From contig CP064970.1 in NCBI GenBank assembly GCA_016699305.1, positions 1,116,001-1,180,000 of the forward strand: a DNA stretch of 64,000 nt. Direction: 5' to 3'. This document shows, piece by piece, positions 8,717-16,397 of the stretch (positions are counted from its first letter, which is position 1; each line of letters opens with the position of its first letter). The notes under the pieces were generated by a model. The model worked only from the letters and a program-made list of their open reading frames with translations. It ran no database searches and was not told where the DNA came from. A program made the position numbers and the translations under genes. This DNA comes from Alphaproteobacteria bacterium. Lineage in GTDB: Bacteria; Pseudomonadota; Alphaproteobacteria; GCA-016699305.

Positions 8717-10288
8717 ATGGTTGCTCATGTGGCCACATTGGCATTTCAAGGAATTGAGTCCCTGGATATCGACGTTCAGGTGCAATTATCTTCGGGAATC
8801 GTGGCCTTTACCGTGGTGGGACTTCCGGACAAAGCGGTGGGGGAAAGCCGTGAACGGGTACGCGCGGCGCTGTTGTCCTTGGGACTGGCCTTACCCGCGC
8901 GGCGCATCACGGTCAATCTGGCTCCGGCGGATATTCTGAAGGAAGGCAGCCATTACGATCTGCCCATTGCCGTCGGTTTGCTGGTGGCTTTGGGCGTATT
9001 GCCCGCCGATGCGGTGGCCGATTTCATGATTTTGGGTGAATTGGGTCTGGACGGGGCCTTGCTGCCGGTGACGGGCGCATTGCCTGCGGCTTTGGCGGCG
9101 GCCAGTCGGGGTAAGGGGCTGATCTGTCCCGCCGCATGCGGCAGCGAGGCCGTCTGGGCCAATGAGGGCACCGTGCTGGCGCCTGCCAGCCTGGCCGCCT
9201 TGATCAATCATTTCCGAGGCACGCAAGTGCTCAGCCGTCCCGAGGCCCGCATACAGACGGATCCCGGCCATCAACCGGATTTGCGCGATGTGCGCGGGCA
9301 GGTGTTGGCGCGGCGTGCCCTCGAAGTCGTGGCGGCGGGGGGGCATAACCTGCTGATGGTGGGGCCGCCTGGCGCGGGCAAGAGCATGTTGGCCGCGCGT
9401 CTGCCCGGATTGCTGCCGCCCTTATCGGCTTCCGAGGCGCTGGATGTGTCGATCTTGCATTCCCTGGCCGGGCTTTTGGACGAAGGCCGCCTGTTGCGGC
9501 GTCGCCCTTACCGCGATCCGCATCATTCGGCCTCTTTGCCCGCTTTGGTCGGCGGCGGGGCGCGGGCGCGGCCGGGCGAGATTTCCCTGGCGCATCACGG
9601 CGTTTTGTTTCTGGATGAATTGCCCGAATTCGCGCGCCCGACGCTCGAAGCCTTGCGCCAGCCCATGGAAACGGGCCGCGTGGTGGTGGCGCGCGCCAAT
9701 CATCACCTCACTTATCCCGCGCGTTTCCAATTGGTCGCGGCCATGAACCCGTGCCCATGCGGGCATCTGGACGATCCGTCGCGCGGATGCGGCCGCGCGC
9801 CCCGCTGTGCCCAGACCTATCAAGCGCGCCTATCGGGTCCGTTGTTGGATCGCATCGATTGCCATATCGAAGTTCCCGCCGTCAGTGCCACCGATCTGAC
9901 GGTGATCCCGTCTGGCGAAGACAGCGCCACGGTCGCCAAGCGCGTGGCGGCGGCGCGCGCGTTGCAAACGGAACGCTATGCCGCTTTCCGTCGTGACAAT
10001 GGTCATGTCATGCGCACCAATGCGGATTTGGAAGGCGAGGCGCTTCAACAAGTGGCGGCACCTGATGGTTCTGGATCGGAATTATTGACGCGAGCCAGCG
10101 AAAGCCTTAGGTTGTCGGCGCGCAGTTACTATCGTGTTCTGCGGGTAGCACGCACACTGGCCGATCTTGAAGGCGGCGGCGGTGTGCGCCGAGTTCATGT
10201 GGCTGAGGCGCTGAGCTACCGGCGACCGGTCTGGGGGAAGAATGAATCGTCTCACACCCAGCATGCGTCCGCCCGACCTGCGGCTTGA
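8717..10288 (+). CDS. comM: YifB/ComM family Mg-chelatase-like AAA ATPase
   Basis: Full-length ComM/YifB (523 residues). N-terminal Lon-protease-like S5 fold (FTVVGLPDKAVGESRERVRAAL, NLAPADILKEGSHYDLPIA), then Walker A GPPGAGKS at about 216-223, Walker B VLFLDELPEF near 297-305, and the Cys cluster NPCPCGH...RGCGRAPRC near 344-364, with the C-terminal helical lid. Known: ComM is a hexameric helicase promoting branch migration in natural transformation; homologues occur in non-competent bacteria. GAGAAAGG lies just upstream of the ATG. The 3' end overlaps rnhB by 47 bases. Confidence 0.95.
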   Translation: MVAHVATLAFQGIESLDIDVQVQLSSGIVAFTVVGLPDKAVGESRERVRAALLSLGLALPARRITVNLAPADILKEGSHYDLPIAVGLLVALGVLPADAVADFMILGELGLDGALLPVTGALPAALAAASRGKGLICPAACGSEAVWANEGTVLAPASLAALINHFRGTQVLSRPEARIQTDPGHQPDLRDVRGQVLARRALEVVAAGGHNLLMVGPPGAGKSMLAARLPGLLPPLSASEALDVSILHSLAGLLDEGRLLRRRPYRDPHHSASLPALVGGGARARPGEISLAHHGVLFLDELPEFARPTLEALRQPMETGRVVVARANHHLTYPARFQLVAAMNPCPCGHLDDPSRGCGRAPRCAQTYQARLSGPLLDRIDCHIEVPAVSATDLTVIPSGEDSATVAKRVAAARALQTERYAAFRRDNGHVMRTNADLEGEALQQVAAPDGSGSELLTRASESLRLSARSYYRVLRVARTLADLEGGGGVRRVHVAEALSYRRPVWGKNESSHTQHASARPAA

Positions 10289-10904
10289 AGAAGCGGCAGG
10301 TCGCTTACAAGGCCGTAAGATCGCCGGGGTGGACGAGGCGGGTCGCGGTCCCTTGGCGGGGCCGGTGGTCGCGGCGGCGGTTATCCTGCCTTTGCACGGC
10401 ATTCCCGATGAGACGATGGGCCGCTTGCGTGATAGCAAGATGCTGACACCCCGGCAAAGGCGCATTCTGGCCGATGTCCTGCGCATGCATAGCGATTACG
10501 GTCTGGGCGCGGCCAGCGTGGCGGAAATCGACGATCTCAACATTCTGCAGGCCAGCTTGCTGGCCATGCGACGCGCGGTGGCGCAATTGGCGGACAAGCT
10601 CGGCGCGTGGCCCGATCATGTGCTGATCGACGGCAATCAACTGCCCCAGGCTCTGCCATGTCCCGCGCGTGTCGTGGTCGATGGGGACATAAAGGTGATG
10701 TCCATCGCCGCCGCTTCAATCCTGGCCAAAGTGGCGCATGACCGGATTTTTCATGGCCTGTCGGCGCGTTATCCCGGCTATGGCTGGGAGACGAATATGG
10801 GCTACGGCACCCAGGCGCATCGTCAGGCCTTGGGCGCATTGGGGCCCACCCCGCATCACCGCCTCAGCTTTGAACCCCTCGCCACGGCACTACGCGCGGC
10901 GTGA
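10242..10904 (+). CDS. rnhB: Ribonuclease HII
   Basis: Cleaves the RNA strand of RNA-DNA hybrids and single ribonucleotides in DNA. The first acidic pair is in GVDEAGRGPLAGPVVAAAV (Asp31, Glu32); LRDSKMLTPRQR and a catalytic Asp in DHVLIDGNQLP follow, and IAAASILAKVAHD completes the site, then YPGYGWETNMGYGTQAHRQAL. Length 220 is normal. The ATG at 10242 lies inside the end of comM; an ATG at 10263 would also work. Probably co-transcribed with comM. A hairpin terminator follows at 10989. Confidence 0.96.
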   Translation: MNRLTPSMRPPDLRLEEAAGRLQGRKIAGVDEAGRGPLAGPVVAAAVILPLHGIPDETMGRLRDSKMLTPRQRRILADVLRMHSDYGLGAASVAEIDDLNILQASLLAMRRAVAQLADKLGAWPDHVLIDGNQLPQALPCPARVVVDGDIKVMSIAAASILAKVAHDRIFHGLSARYPGYGWETNMGYGTQAHRQALGALGPTPHHRLSFEPLATALRAA

Positions 10905-10941
10905 TTTTCTGTGCGCCTTCCTTCCTTTTTTACCGGAGCTA

Positions 10942-10999
10942 CCCTCACGAAAACGAGGGTCCATCACCTGCCCTGGCCGATGGCGCTGGGGGTTGGAAT
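10942..10999 (+). repeat. Dispersed palindromic repeat, right-arm copy
   Basis: Contains a small hairpin (CCCTC-ACGAAAAC-GAGGG at 10942-10959) followed by GTCCATCACCTG-CCTGGCCGATGG, and matches 41172-41228 until GAATG. This is the right arm of the element that is complete at 41063-41207. Compensating differences in the hairpin (CCCTC/GAGGG here, CTCCCGC/GCGGGAG there) suggest the fold is what is conserved. Confidence 0.6.
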
Positions 11000-11010
11000 G
11001 CTCCAACCCC
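10989..11010 (+). terminator. Hairpin terminator after rnhB
   Basis: Perfect 9-bp stem GGGGTTGGA / TCCAACCCC with an ATGC loop, followed by TTATAAGC. It lies between the convergent rnhB and the unknown gene ending at 11028, so it may serve both. Confidence 0.55.
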
Positions 11011-11027
11011 TTATAAGCATTATCGAA

Positions 11028-11741
11028 CTAGGCCGAGGCGGTGACGGTGATTTCCGGGCTCTGTGCCGGTTGTCCCAGGGCCAGGCGGCGCATTTGGTCG
11101 CGGGCTTGGAGGCATAGGGGGATCAGGTCTTGCTCGGGCGTGGCCATCAGGGCCTCGGCTCCGCCGAAGCCGTCCAGCAATTCTTGCACGGCCTTGCCCA
11201 AGCGGCCTGTCGGCGTGATGGAGCAGGATGGGGAATCGGGCGTCTCGTCCTCGGGCGCGGCGTATAGGGCCAGCAGATAGAGGGCGCGGCTTTCCAGATA
11301 ATGCATGCGCCGCGCCTCTAAAGAGGGGCTGGCATCGGGACCTTCGCGCAGCTCTTCCAGAATCTGAGCCATCACGGCGGCGCTGCTTTCGATTCGCGTG
11401 GTCATGTCCAATTTCATGCTGGACGGTAGTCCCAGTACGCCCAGCACGGAATCTAGTTCGGCGTCATCGTCATCGCGGGCCGCATCGTCAAAAGCTGCGG
11501 GAACTTCCCGCGCCCGATCGCGCAAGATGCGCCCTCGGGTCGCCATCACCTCGGTCATCATGCCGTGCATATGGGCCAGCGCCGCGCGTCTCCAGGATTG
11601 CTCGGCGGCGTCCATGCGGGATTTCAAATAGCTCAATATCTCCCCCTGACGCATCGCCGCGATCTCGTCCGGGGAAAGCCGCATCGCGCATAGTTGCGCC
11701 ACATCCTCGCCATAGCGTTCTTCAAGCGTCGTCATGTCCAT
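11028..11741 (-). CDS. Unknown protein, paralogue of the 33896-34513 product
   Basis: No recognised family. The N-terminus (TLEERYGEDVAQLCAMRLSP, then LSYLKSRMDAAEQSWRRAAL) and a later segment (MHYLESRALYLLALYAAPED) align with the product of 33896-34513 (LQTRFGNDLAQLLVRVLLP, YLEARRYLAEKQWKD, MEYLEAVALYNLI), so the two are divergent paralogues. Predicted soluble, largely helical, with an acidic middle (DDAARDDDDAELDS). The start at 11739-11741 has AAAGGA nine bases upstream. It lies 14 bases after the stop of the upstream small gene, so the two likely form an operon. Confidence 0.6.
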   Translation of the reverse strand: MDMTTLEERYGEDVAQLCAMRLSPDEIAAMRQGEILSYLKSRMDAAEQSWRRAALAHMHGMMTEVMATRGRILRDRAREVPAAFDDAARDDDDAELDSVLGVLGLPSSMKLDMTTRIESSAAVMAQILEELREGPDASPSLEARRMHYLESRALYLLALYAAPEDETPDSPSCSITPTGRLGKAVQELLDGFGGAEALMATPEQDLIPLCLQARDQMRRLALGQPAQSPEITVTASA

Positions 11742-11755
11742 GATCGGGGATCCTT

Positions 11756-12163
11756 TCACGCCGATAAAGAGGAGAAGAATCTGTCGAACTGCGCCGCCTG
11801 GGTCAGGCCTACCTTCATCAAATCATTGACGGCGGCCAGCGCGTCATGCGCCTTGCGGTGGCGATTTTGCAAAATATCCACGTAATCCTGCCGTGCCTCG
11901 CCCAATTCACGGTTCACATAGGAATTCTCCAAACGCAAACGCAGATCTTCCCATGCCTGAGCGCGTTGGTTTTCGAGCAATGCGACCAAATCGCGCGCAT
12001 CGCGGGGATGCTGATCGTAAGCCTGCATCGCTTGGCGCACCGATCGCGCCATATCCGCCGTCAACAGAGACAAAATAGTCTCGACATCCTGCTGCCCCTT
12101 TTCCTGCGTGTCTTCCTGGGGAAGGTCTCTCGCGCTAAGGGGCTGCGTGTTCTGGTCGTTCAT
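11756..12163 (-). CDS. Small helical protein of unknown function
   Basis: About 135 residues, soluble, charged and strongly helical (LRLRLENSYVNRELGEARQD, LQNRHRKAHDALAAVNDLM). No family recognised. MNDQNTQ at 12161-12163 is preceded by CAGGAGC, a better start than the in-frame upstream ATG at 12184. It is the first gene of a probable two-gene operon with 11028-11741. Its upstream region (12164-12332) is AT-rich and shared with the divergent XRE gene, so it should carry both promoters. Confidence 0.6.
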   Translation of the reverse strand: MNDQNTQPLSARDLPQEDTQEKGQQDVETILSLLTADMARSVRQAMQAYDQHPRDARDLVALLENQRAQAWEDLRLRLENSYVNRELGEARQDYVDILQNRHRKAHDALAAVNDLMKVGLTQAAQFDRFFSSLSA

Positions 12164-12332
12164 CGCAAATGCTCCTGGTGCCACGGGTGTTGAATGGGTG
12201 GTTGCTCAACTCGTAGGACCATTTATACGGGGAAAAAGTTAATAAATGGTTAAGATTTGTTTGAATATACTTTTTTTAGGCATATTTCATATTAGAGAAA
12301 TAAACGCGGAAAAGAGATAGGCTACGGACGTT

Positions 12333-13013
12333 ATGATTGATGCAATCCAAACTCGTGCCGCCCGAGCCATGCTCGATTGGAGCCGTGCCGATCTCTCATC
12401 TGCTTCCGGGGTCTCAGAGGAGGCTATCCGGAATTTTGAGCGCGGCTTCGTTAATCGTCCTCATACAGAAACGTTAGAGGCCCTGCGTCAAGCATTTGAA
12501 AAAAGAGGGATTGAATTTACAGCCAATTCGGGCGTTCGACTGAGGCCGGAGGGAGTAGAGGTGCTTAGTGGCCGCATGGGTCTTATCAGTCTATTAGATC
12601 GCGTTTATGCCGAGCTTGTTAAGAACGGTGGCTCAATCATGGCCACAGGAATCGAAGAAGAGGTATGGGTTAACTGCCTGGGTGATTATGCAGAAATTCA
12701 CGAAAACCGGATGAAAGCATTGCTTATTAGTCGCAATGATATCATGATCTATTCGTTGACAAAACAGGGTAATCTCAACCCAAGAAGCGACAAATACACA
12801 GAGTATAGATGGCTATCCAAAGACTCCTTCAGCCCCGTTCCGTTTTATATATGTGGCGATATGCTCGCCGTCGTTTCATTTCAAATTCGATCAGAAATAA
12901 ATCCAAAAATCGTATTAATAGATTCTGCTTCGATAGCCAGTGCTTACAGAATTCAGTTTGAAGAAATGTGGGAGAAATCGAATCCTGTGCCTGAAACAAG
13001 ATGCCAAATATGA
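12333..13013 (+). CDS. XRE-family transcriptional regulator with C-terminal effector-like domain
   Basis: N-terminal Cro/XRE helix-turn-helix (IQTRAARAMLDWSRADLSSASGVSEEAIRNFE, then TLEALRQAFEKRGIEFTANSGVRL), residues about 4-70. Residues 80-226 look like a sensor domain (LISLLDRVYAELVKNGGSIMATGIEE, IYSLTKQGNL, YICGDMLAVVSF), comparable to the non-DNA-binding half of some XRE regulators. The gene is visibly AT-richer than its neighbours, which suggests transfer. Its stop overlaps the start of the methyltransferase gene, so it probably regulates that gene and itself. Confidence 0.8.
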   Translation: MIDAIQTRAARAMLDWSRADLSSASGVSEEAIRNFERGFVNRPHTETLEALRQAFEKRGIEFTANSGVRLRPEGVEVLSGRMGLISLLDRVYAELVKNGGSIMATGIEEEVWVNCLGDYAEIHENRMKALLISRNDIMIYSLTKQGNLNPRSDKYTEYRWLSKDSFSPVPFYICGDMLAVVSFQIRSEINPKIVLIDSASIASAYRIQFEEMWEKSNPVPETRCQI

Positions 13014-14050
13014 GAACGAAACAAAAAATGCTCTGCGCCGCAAACGAAGCAACTAAGCCCCTTCCTGGAAATGAGAATTTCTTGTCTGACACCGCTGATC
13101 TGTTCTTAGGGCAGAACAGAGGCCATATGGGCAAGCATATGTATGCGGATCACGATGGAAAAATGGGCGATCAGCGTATGTCGGGATCATTTTTATGGGA
13201 GATTATATCTAATGACTTTCCACGTTATTATGTATCTCATTCTGATACTGTTCTTATAAAGAATATCTCAGGGAAAATTAAAGAATTCATCCCATGTGGT
13301 TTGCCTTTCATTGATCTTGGTCCTGGATCATATGATTCTGTTGCGAATAAAAGTCTCGCATTGGTCCGTGATCTGAAGTCAAATATTTACATGCCCGTGG
13401 ATATTAGCCAGCATTTCTTGGATGAAGCGATTGTTTCAGCAGGAAAATCCATGCCACTTCTTCCGACATTGATTCAGCAAGCCGACTTCTTTTCTCCGCA
13501 ATGGCGACATGGGCTTGAAGGAGAGGTCTGTGCATTTTTGGGCGGCTCCACTATTAGCAACTTGGAAGGAACTACGGCTCCAGGCACCATTGATCGAAAT
13601 TTGCCTGGAGTGATGTCCAGTCTGGCACGTTCCCTTCGCGGCGGCTGGCTGCTTGTGACATATGATGGCAATGAGTCGGAAAGTCATTTGCGGCAGATGT
13701 ATGAATATCCTACGAACCGCTTATTCATCCTGAATGTCTTTTTCCGCATGCTGGAAGAATTGCCGATATGCCACTTTAACCCGACGGCTTTTGAGTATGA
13801 AATGTGTTGGATCCCTCATGAACATCAAGTGGCACATTTGGCTGTTTGTATGGAGGACATGAATTTCCTATTGGACGGCCGTTGGTTTCACCTGAGACGA
13901 GGGCAAAAACTCCATCTTCTAAATTCTTATAAATTCCCTAGCGGAAAGCTGGAATCTATGGCGCAGACCTGCGGATGGTCTGTAGTAAAAACATTTACCG
14001 ATGATGAAAGCCCACTGTGCCTGGCACTGCTGCGCAGTCATATGGCCTAA
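13010..14050 (+). CDS. EgtD-like (DUF2260) SAM-dependent methyltransferase
   Basis: Resembles the histidine N-alpha-methyltransferase EgtD/Methyltransf_33 family: FIDLGPGSYDSVANKSLALV as the SAM-binding loop, YMPVDISQHFLDEAI, QADFF, FLGGSTISNLEG, and a C-terminal WFHLRRGQKLHLLNSYKF where EgtD has the substrate-contacting S-H/Y-K-Y segment. About 346 residues from the ATG at 13010, which overlaps the TGA of the XRE gene; an ATG at 13001 is also possible. No egtB or egtA lies nearby, so ergothioneine synthesis is not supported; the substrate is unknown. AT-rich like its partner. Confidence 0.75.
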   Translation: MRTKQKMLCAANEATKPLPGNENFLSDTADLFLGQNRGHMGKHMYADHDGKMGDQRMSGSFLWEIISNDFPRYYVSHSDTVLIKNISGKIKEFIPCGLPFIDLGPGSYDSVANKSLALVRDLKSNIYMPVDISQHFLDEAIVSAGKSMPLLPTLIQQADFFSPQWRHGLEGEVCAFLGGSTISNLEGTTAPGTIDRNLPGVMSSLARSLRGGWLLVTYDGNESESHLRQMYEYPTNRLFILNVFFRMLEELPICHFNPTAFEYEMCWIPHEHQVAHLAVCMEDMNFLLDGRWFHLRRGQKLHLLNSYKFPSGKLESMAQTCGWSVVKTFTDDESPLCLALLRSHMA

Positions 14051-14230
14051 GTGCAGCCGGATTCACCATGCTCTGCCGCTATAATCTGCCCCATTCCCCC
14101 ATGCGGCTTGTGGTGCTGAAAGCCTAAGCCAGGGCCACTGCTTAACCGCGTACATATCGGCGCGCGGGCATGTGGTCATAATGTCTTTCTGTGTTGCTCC
14201 ATCCATCGCGCCCACGAGATTCGACTGCTT

Positions 14231-14791
14231 TTAGACTTGCTGGATATCCTTTTCCTTGTGGGCCAGGGCGTCGTCGATCTGTTTGACATGCTGATCGGTC
14301 GTTTGTTGCAGCTTTTCGGATAGCTTCTTGTGCTCATCCTCGCTGATTTCGCTGTCTTTTTCCTGTTTTTTCAACTGATCCATGCCGTCGCGGCGGACAT
14401 TGCGCACGGCCACGCGGGCGGTCTCGGCGTAGCGACCGGCCGCTTTGGCCAGGTCCAGGCGGCGTTCGGCGGTCAGCTCGGGCACGGGAACGCGGATCAA
14501 ATTGCCTTCGGTTTGTGGGTTCAAGCCCAGACCCGACTCGCGAATGGCCTTTTCCACGGATTTGATCAAGCCGTTATCCCAAACCTGGACGGTCAGCAGC
14601 CTTGATTCGGGCACGCTGACGCTGGCGACCTGATTAAGGGCCATCTCGCCTCCATAGGCGTCCACCCGCACCGGCTCGAGCAGACTAACCGAGGCGCGCC
14701 CCGTGCGCAGGCCCGAAAACTCTTTGTGCAGACTTTCCACCGCCCCAGCCATACGGCGACGCAGATCATCCAGGTCAAACGCTTCGCTCAT
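14231..14791 (-). CDS. frr: Ribosome recycling factor
   Basis: Releases mRNA and tRNA from the ribosome with EF-G after termination. 186 residues from MSEAFDLDDLRRRM, with SLHKEFSGLRTGRASVSLL, VSVPESRLLTVQVWD, NLIRVPVPELTAERR and the C-terminal long helix ending in HVKQIDDALAHKEKDIQQV. The start at 14789-14791 is preceded by GGGAGAGTGG; the frame is open 23 codons further but that part is not RRF-like. In most bacteria frr follows rpsB-tsf-pyrH; here it stands alone and rpsB-tsf lies about 21 kb away. The 14051-14230 gap shows nothing I can name. Confidence 0.96.
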   Translation of the reverse strand: MSEAFDLDDLRRRMAGAVESLHKEFSGLRTGRASVSLLEPVRVDAYGGEMALNQVASVSVPESRLLTVQVWDNGLIKSVEKAIRESGLGLNPQTEGNLIRVPVPELTAERRLDLAKAAGRYAETARVAVRNVRRDGMDQLKKQEKDSEISEDEHKKLSEKLQQTTDQHVKQIDDALAHKEKDIQQV

Positions 14792-14948
14792 TTCCACTCT
14801 CCCATGCGTCTTAAAAGGTTCCCTTTCGACACCATGCCACAGCTTTATTCCCTTCGCCATGCCATCGTCAGGGATGGCTTCTTATGGTTACGGGCGATTT
14901 TCCGAATAATCCGAATAACAAGCGCGTTTCCAGCATGTGGCGCCGCTT

Positions 14949-15025
14949 TGGTGTGCCCGGCGGGATTCGAACCCACGGCCCCAAGTTTAGGAAACTTGTG
15001 CTCTATCCGACTGAGCTACGGGCAC
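14949..15025 (-). tRNA. tRNA-Arg (anticodon CCU)
   Basis: Full cloverleaf on the minus strand: acceptor GTGCCCG/CGGGCAC with discriminator A and an encoded CCA, D stem GCTC/GAGC, anticodon stem CAAGT/ACTTG with loop TTCCTAA (anticodon CCT, reads AGG), T stem GTGGG/CCCGC with loop TTCGAAT. The only non-Watson-Crick pair in the T stem is T-G. It lies between frr and the EAL-like gene. Confidence 0.95.
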
Positions 15026-15049
15026 GGATGGCGGTTGTCTGGGCAGCGG

Positions 15050-16234
15050 TTATTTTTCGCCCGTCGCCAGATCGTCCAGCAGCCAACCTTGGAAGATTTT
15101 CACGTCCCAATCAAGGCCCAGTTCCAAGGCTTCCTTGCTATCGACGCGGCCAAAGACGCGGCGCATCGTGGGCGGCAGACGGTCCATGGCTTGGCGAATG
15201 GCGGGCTGGCGCAAGGTTTCCATCCATTCCGAGCTGGCGGTGATCTTGCAGCCGTCCAGTCCCAAAGCGGCGAAATCCACCACCGGCAATAGATCGGGCG
15301 AGACGCCATCGGCCAGGACATGAAAGCCTTCGCGGTGCAAGATATCGATGGCGGTGCGCGTGCGGCGCATGTCGCGCAACAAGTCTTGATGATGAATCTC
15401 AAAGGTGATGCAGGCGCGCTGGGGGCGCGTCAGCACGGCGCAAAGGCGCGGGAAGATAGGCTGAAACACGGTCTCAAGGGCCAAATTCATGGAAATCGCT
15501 TGGCCGGCCCATTGCGGCGCGTTTTCCGTCATTTCCTCCAGCAGACGCCGATCTAGGGTGCGGCACAAATCCAAGAACAAGCCGTGGCGCGAATCCAGGT
15601 CGACATGCGGGAAATGCGCGCGGCGCAAATCGCCAAGGCCGATGGCGTATTCTTGGAAGGCCACCTCCCATGTCGTGCCTTGGCGCGTATAGGCCGCTTG
15701 GGTGCGCACATAGCGCCGGATCGACACATTGCCCAGCCATTGCTCTAGATAACTTAGGCTCCAGGCGCTTAAGGGGCCGTATGCCTCCTCGGTTTGCAGG
15801 GCCTTTTCCGCCGAGGCCACCGAACCGCCAAAGGTTTCGGCGGCGCGGGCGGCTTCCAGATAATGATTGGTGCGTTCGCGCAGGGGCATGTAGTCTTGCG
15901 GCATACGAAACCGCAAGACGAGGCCCTCGGGCACGGACACCGCCGCTTTGCGTTCATCGGGCAAGCAGGCGGCGATCACCAAAGCCTCGTCGCGCACCAA
16001 ATCGCGCCCCGCCACCGGCAACAGCACAAAGGCGTCGCCATTGCTCATGCTGCGGCATTCCGCTTTGACGCTGGCGCAGGCGCGTTCCAATTGTTCGAAT
16101 AATCGGTCGCGCAGCGCCTGACCGCGCGCGCGCACCTCGGGCAAGGATTCAAAGCACAGATTCAGCACGCTGACGGCAGTTTCTGCGCGCTTGAAATGTC
16201 TTAATCGTAAGATAAGGTCCTGTTCAGGAACCAT
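15050..16234 (-). CDS. Degenerate EAL-domain protein
   Basis: The C-terminal half (about residues 185-390) follows the EAL phosphodiesterase fold: FQEYAIGLGDLRRA, ISMNLALETVFQPIF, ITFEIHHQDLL, AIDILHREGFHVLADGV, FGRVDSKEALELGLDWDVKIFQGWLL. The EAL triplet itself reads EYA, the DDFG loop reads ADGVSP and the GVE segment reads RVDSKE. Known: those acidic residues bind metal and cyclic di-GMP. Inferred: not a phosphodiesterase; possibly a binding or regulatory protein. The N-terminal half (1-180) is helical without a clear family. ATG at 16232-16234 has GGGAG upstream. Next to tRNA-Arg. Confidence 0.75.
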   Translation of the reverse strand: MVPEQDLILRLRHFKRAETAVSVLNLCFESLPEVRARGQALRDRLFEQLERACASVKAECRSMSNGDAFVLLPVAGRDLVRDEALVIAACLPDERKAAVSVPEGLVLRFRMPQDYMPLRERTNHYLEAARAAETFGGSVASAEKALQTEEAYGPLSAWSLSYLEQWLGNVSIRRYVRTQAAYTRQGTTWEVAFQEYAIGLGDLRRAHFPHVDLDSRHGLFLDLCRTLDRRLLEEMTENAPQWAGQAISMNLALETVFQPIFPRLCAVLTRPQRACITFEIHHQDLLRDMRRTRTAIDILHREGFHVLADGVSPDLLPVVDFAALGLDGCKITASSEWMETLRQPAIRQAMDRLPPTMRRVFGRVDSKEALELGLDWDVKIFQGWLLDDLATGEK

Positions 16235-16397
16235 TTGGCTCTACTCCCGGCGACTGCCGTGCGCATTTTATGCCCTGAAACGTCACCAAATCGTGAAAAG
16301 ATTTCCATAGGCATCGTGGCAAGAAATCATATCCCCAAGTGATGCACCGGACACAATATAGTTTTTATTTCACAACTAAATGCATGGCGACTAATGA

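Noticed and set aside
13001..13013. Methyltransferase start at 13001
   Set aside because: The ATG at 13010 overlaps the upstream stop in the usual coupled way and is a simpler start, although 13001 cannot be excluded.
14051..14230. Possible small RNA (SRP, tmRNA or 6S) between the methyltransferase and frr
   Set aside because: No match to conserved loops or ends of those RNAs that I could recognise.
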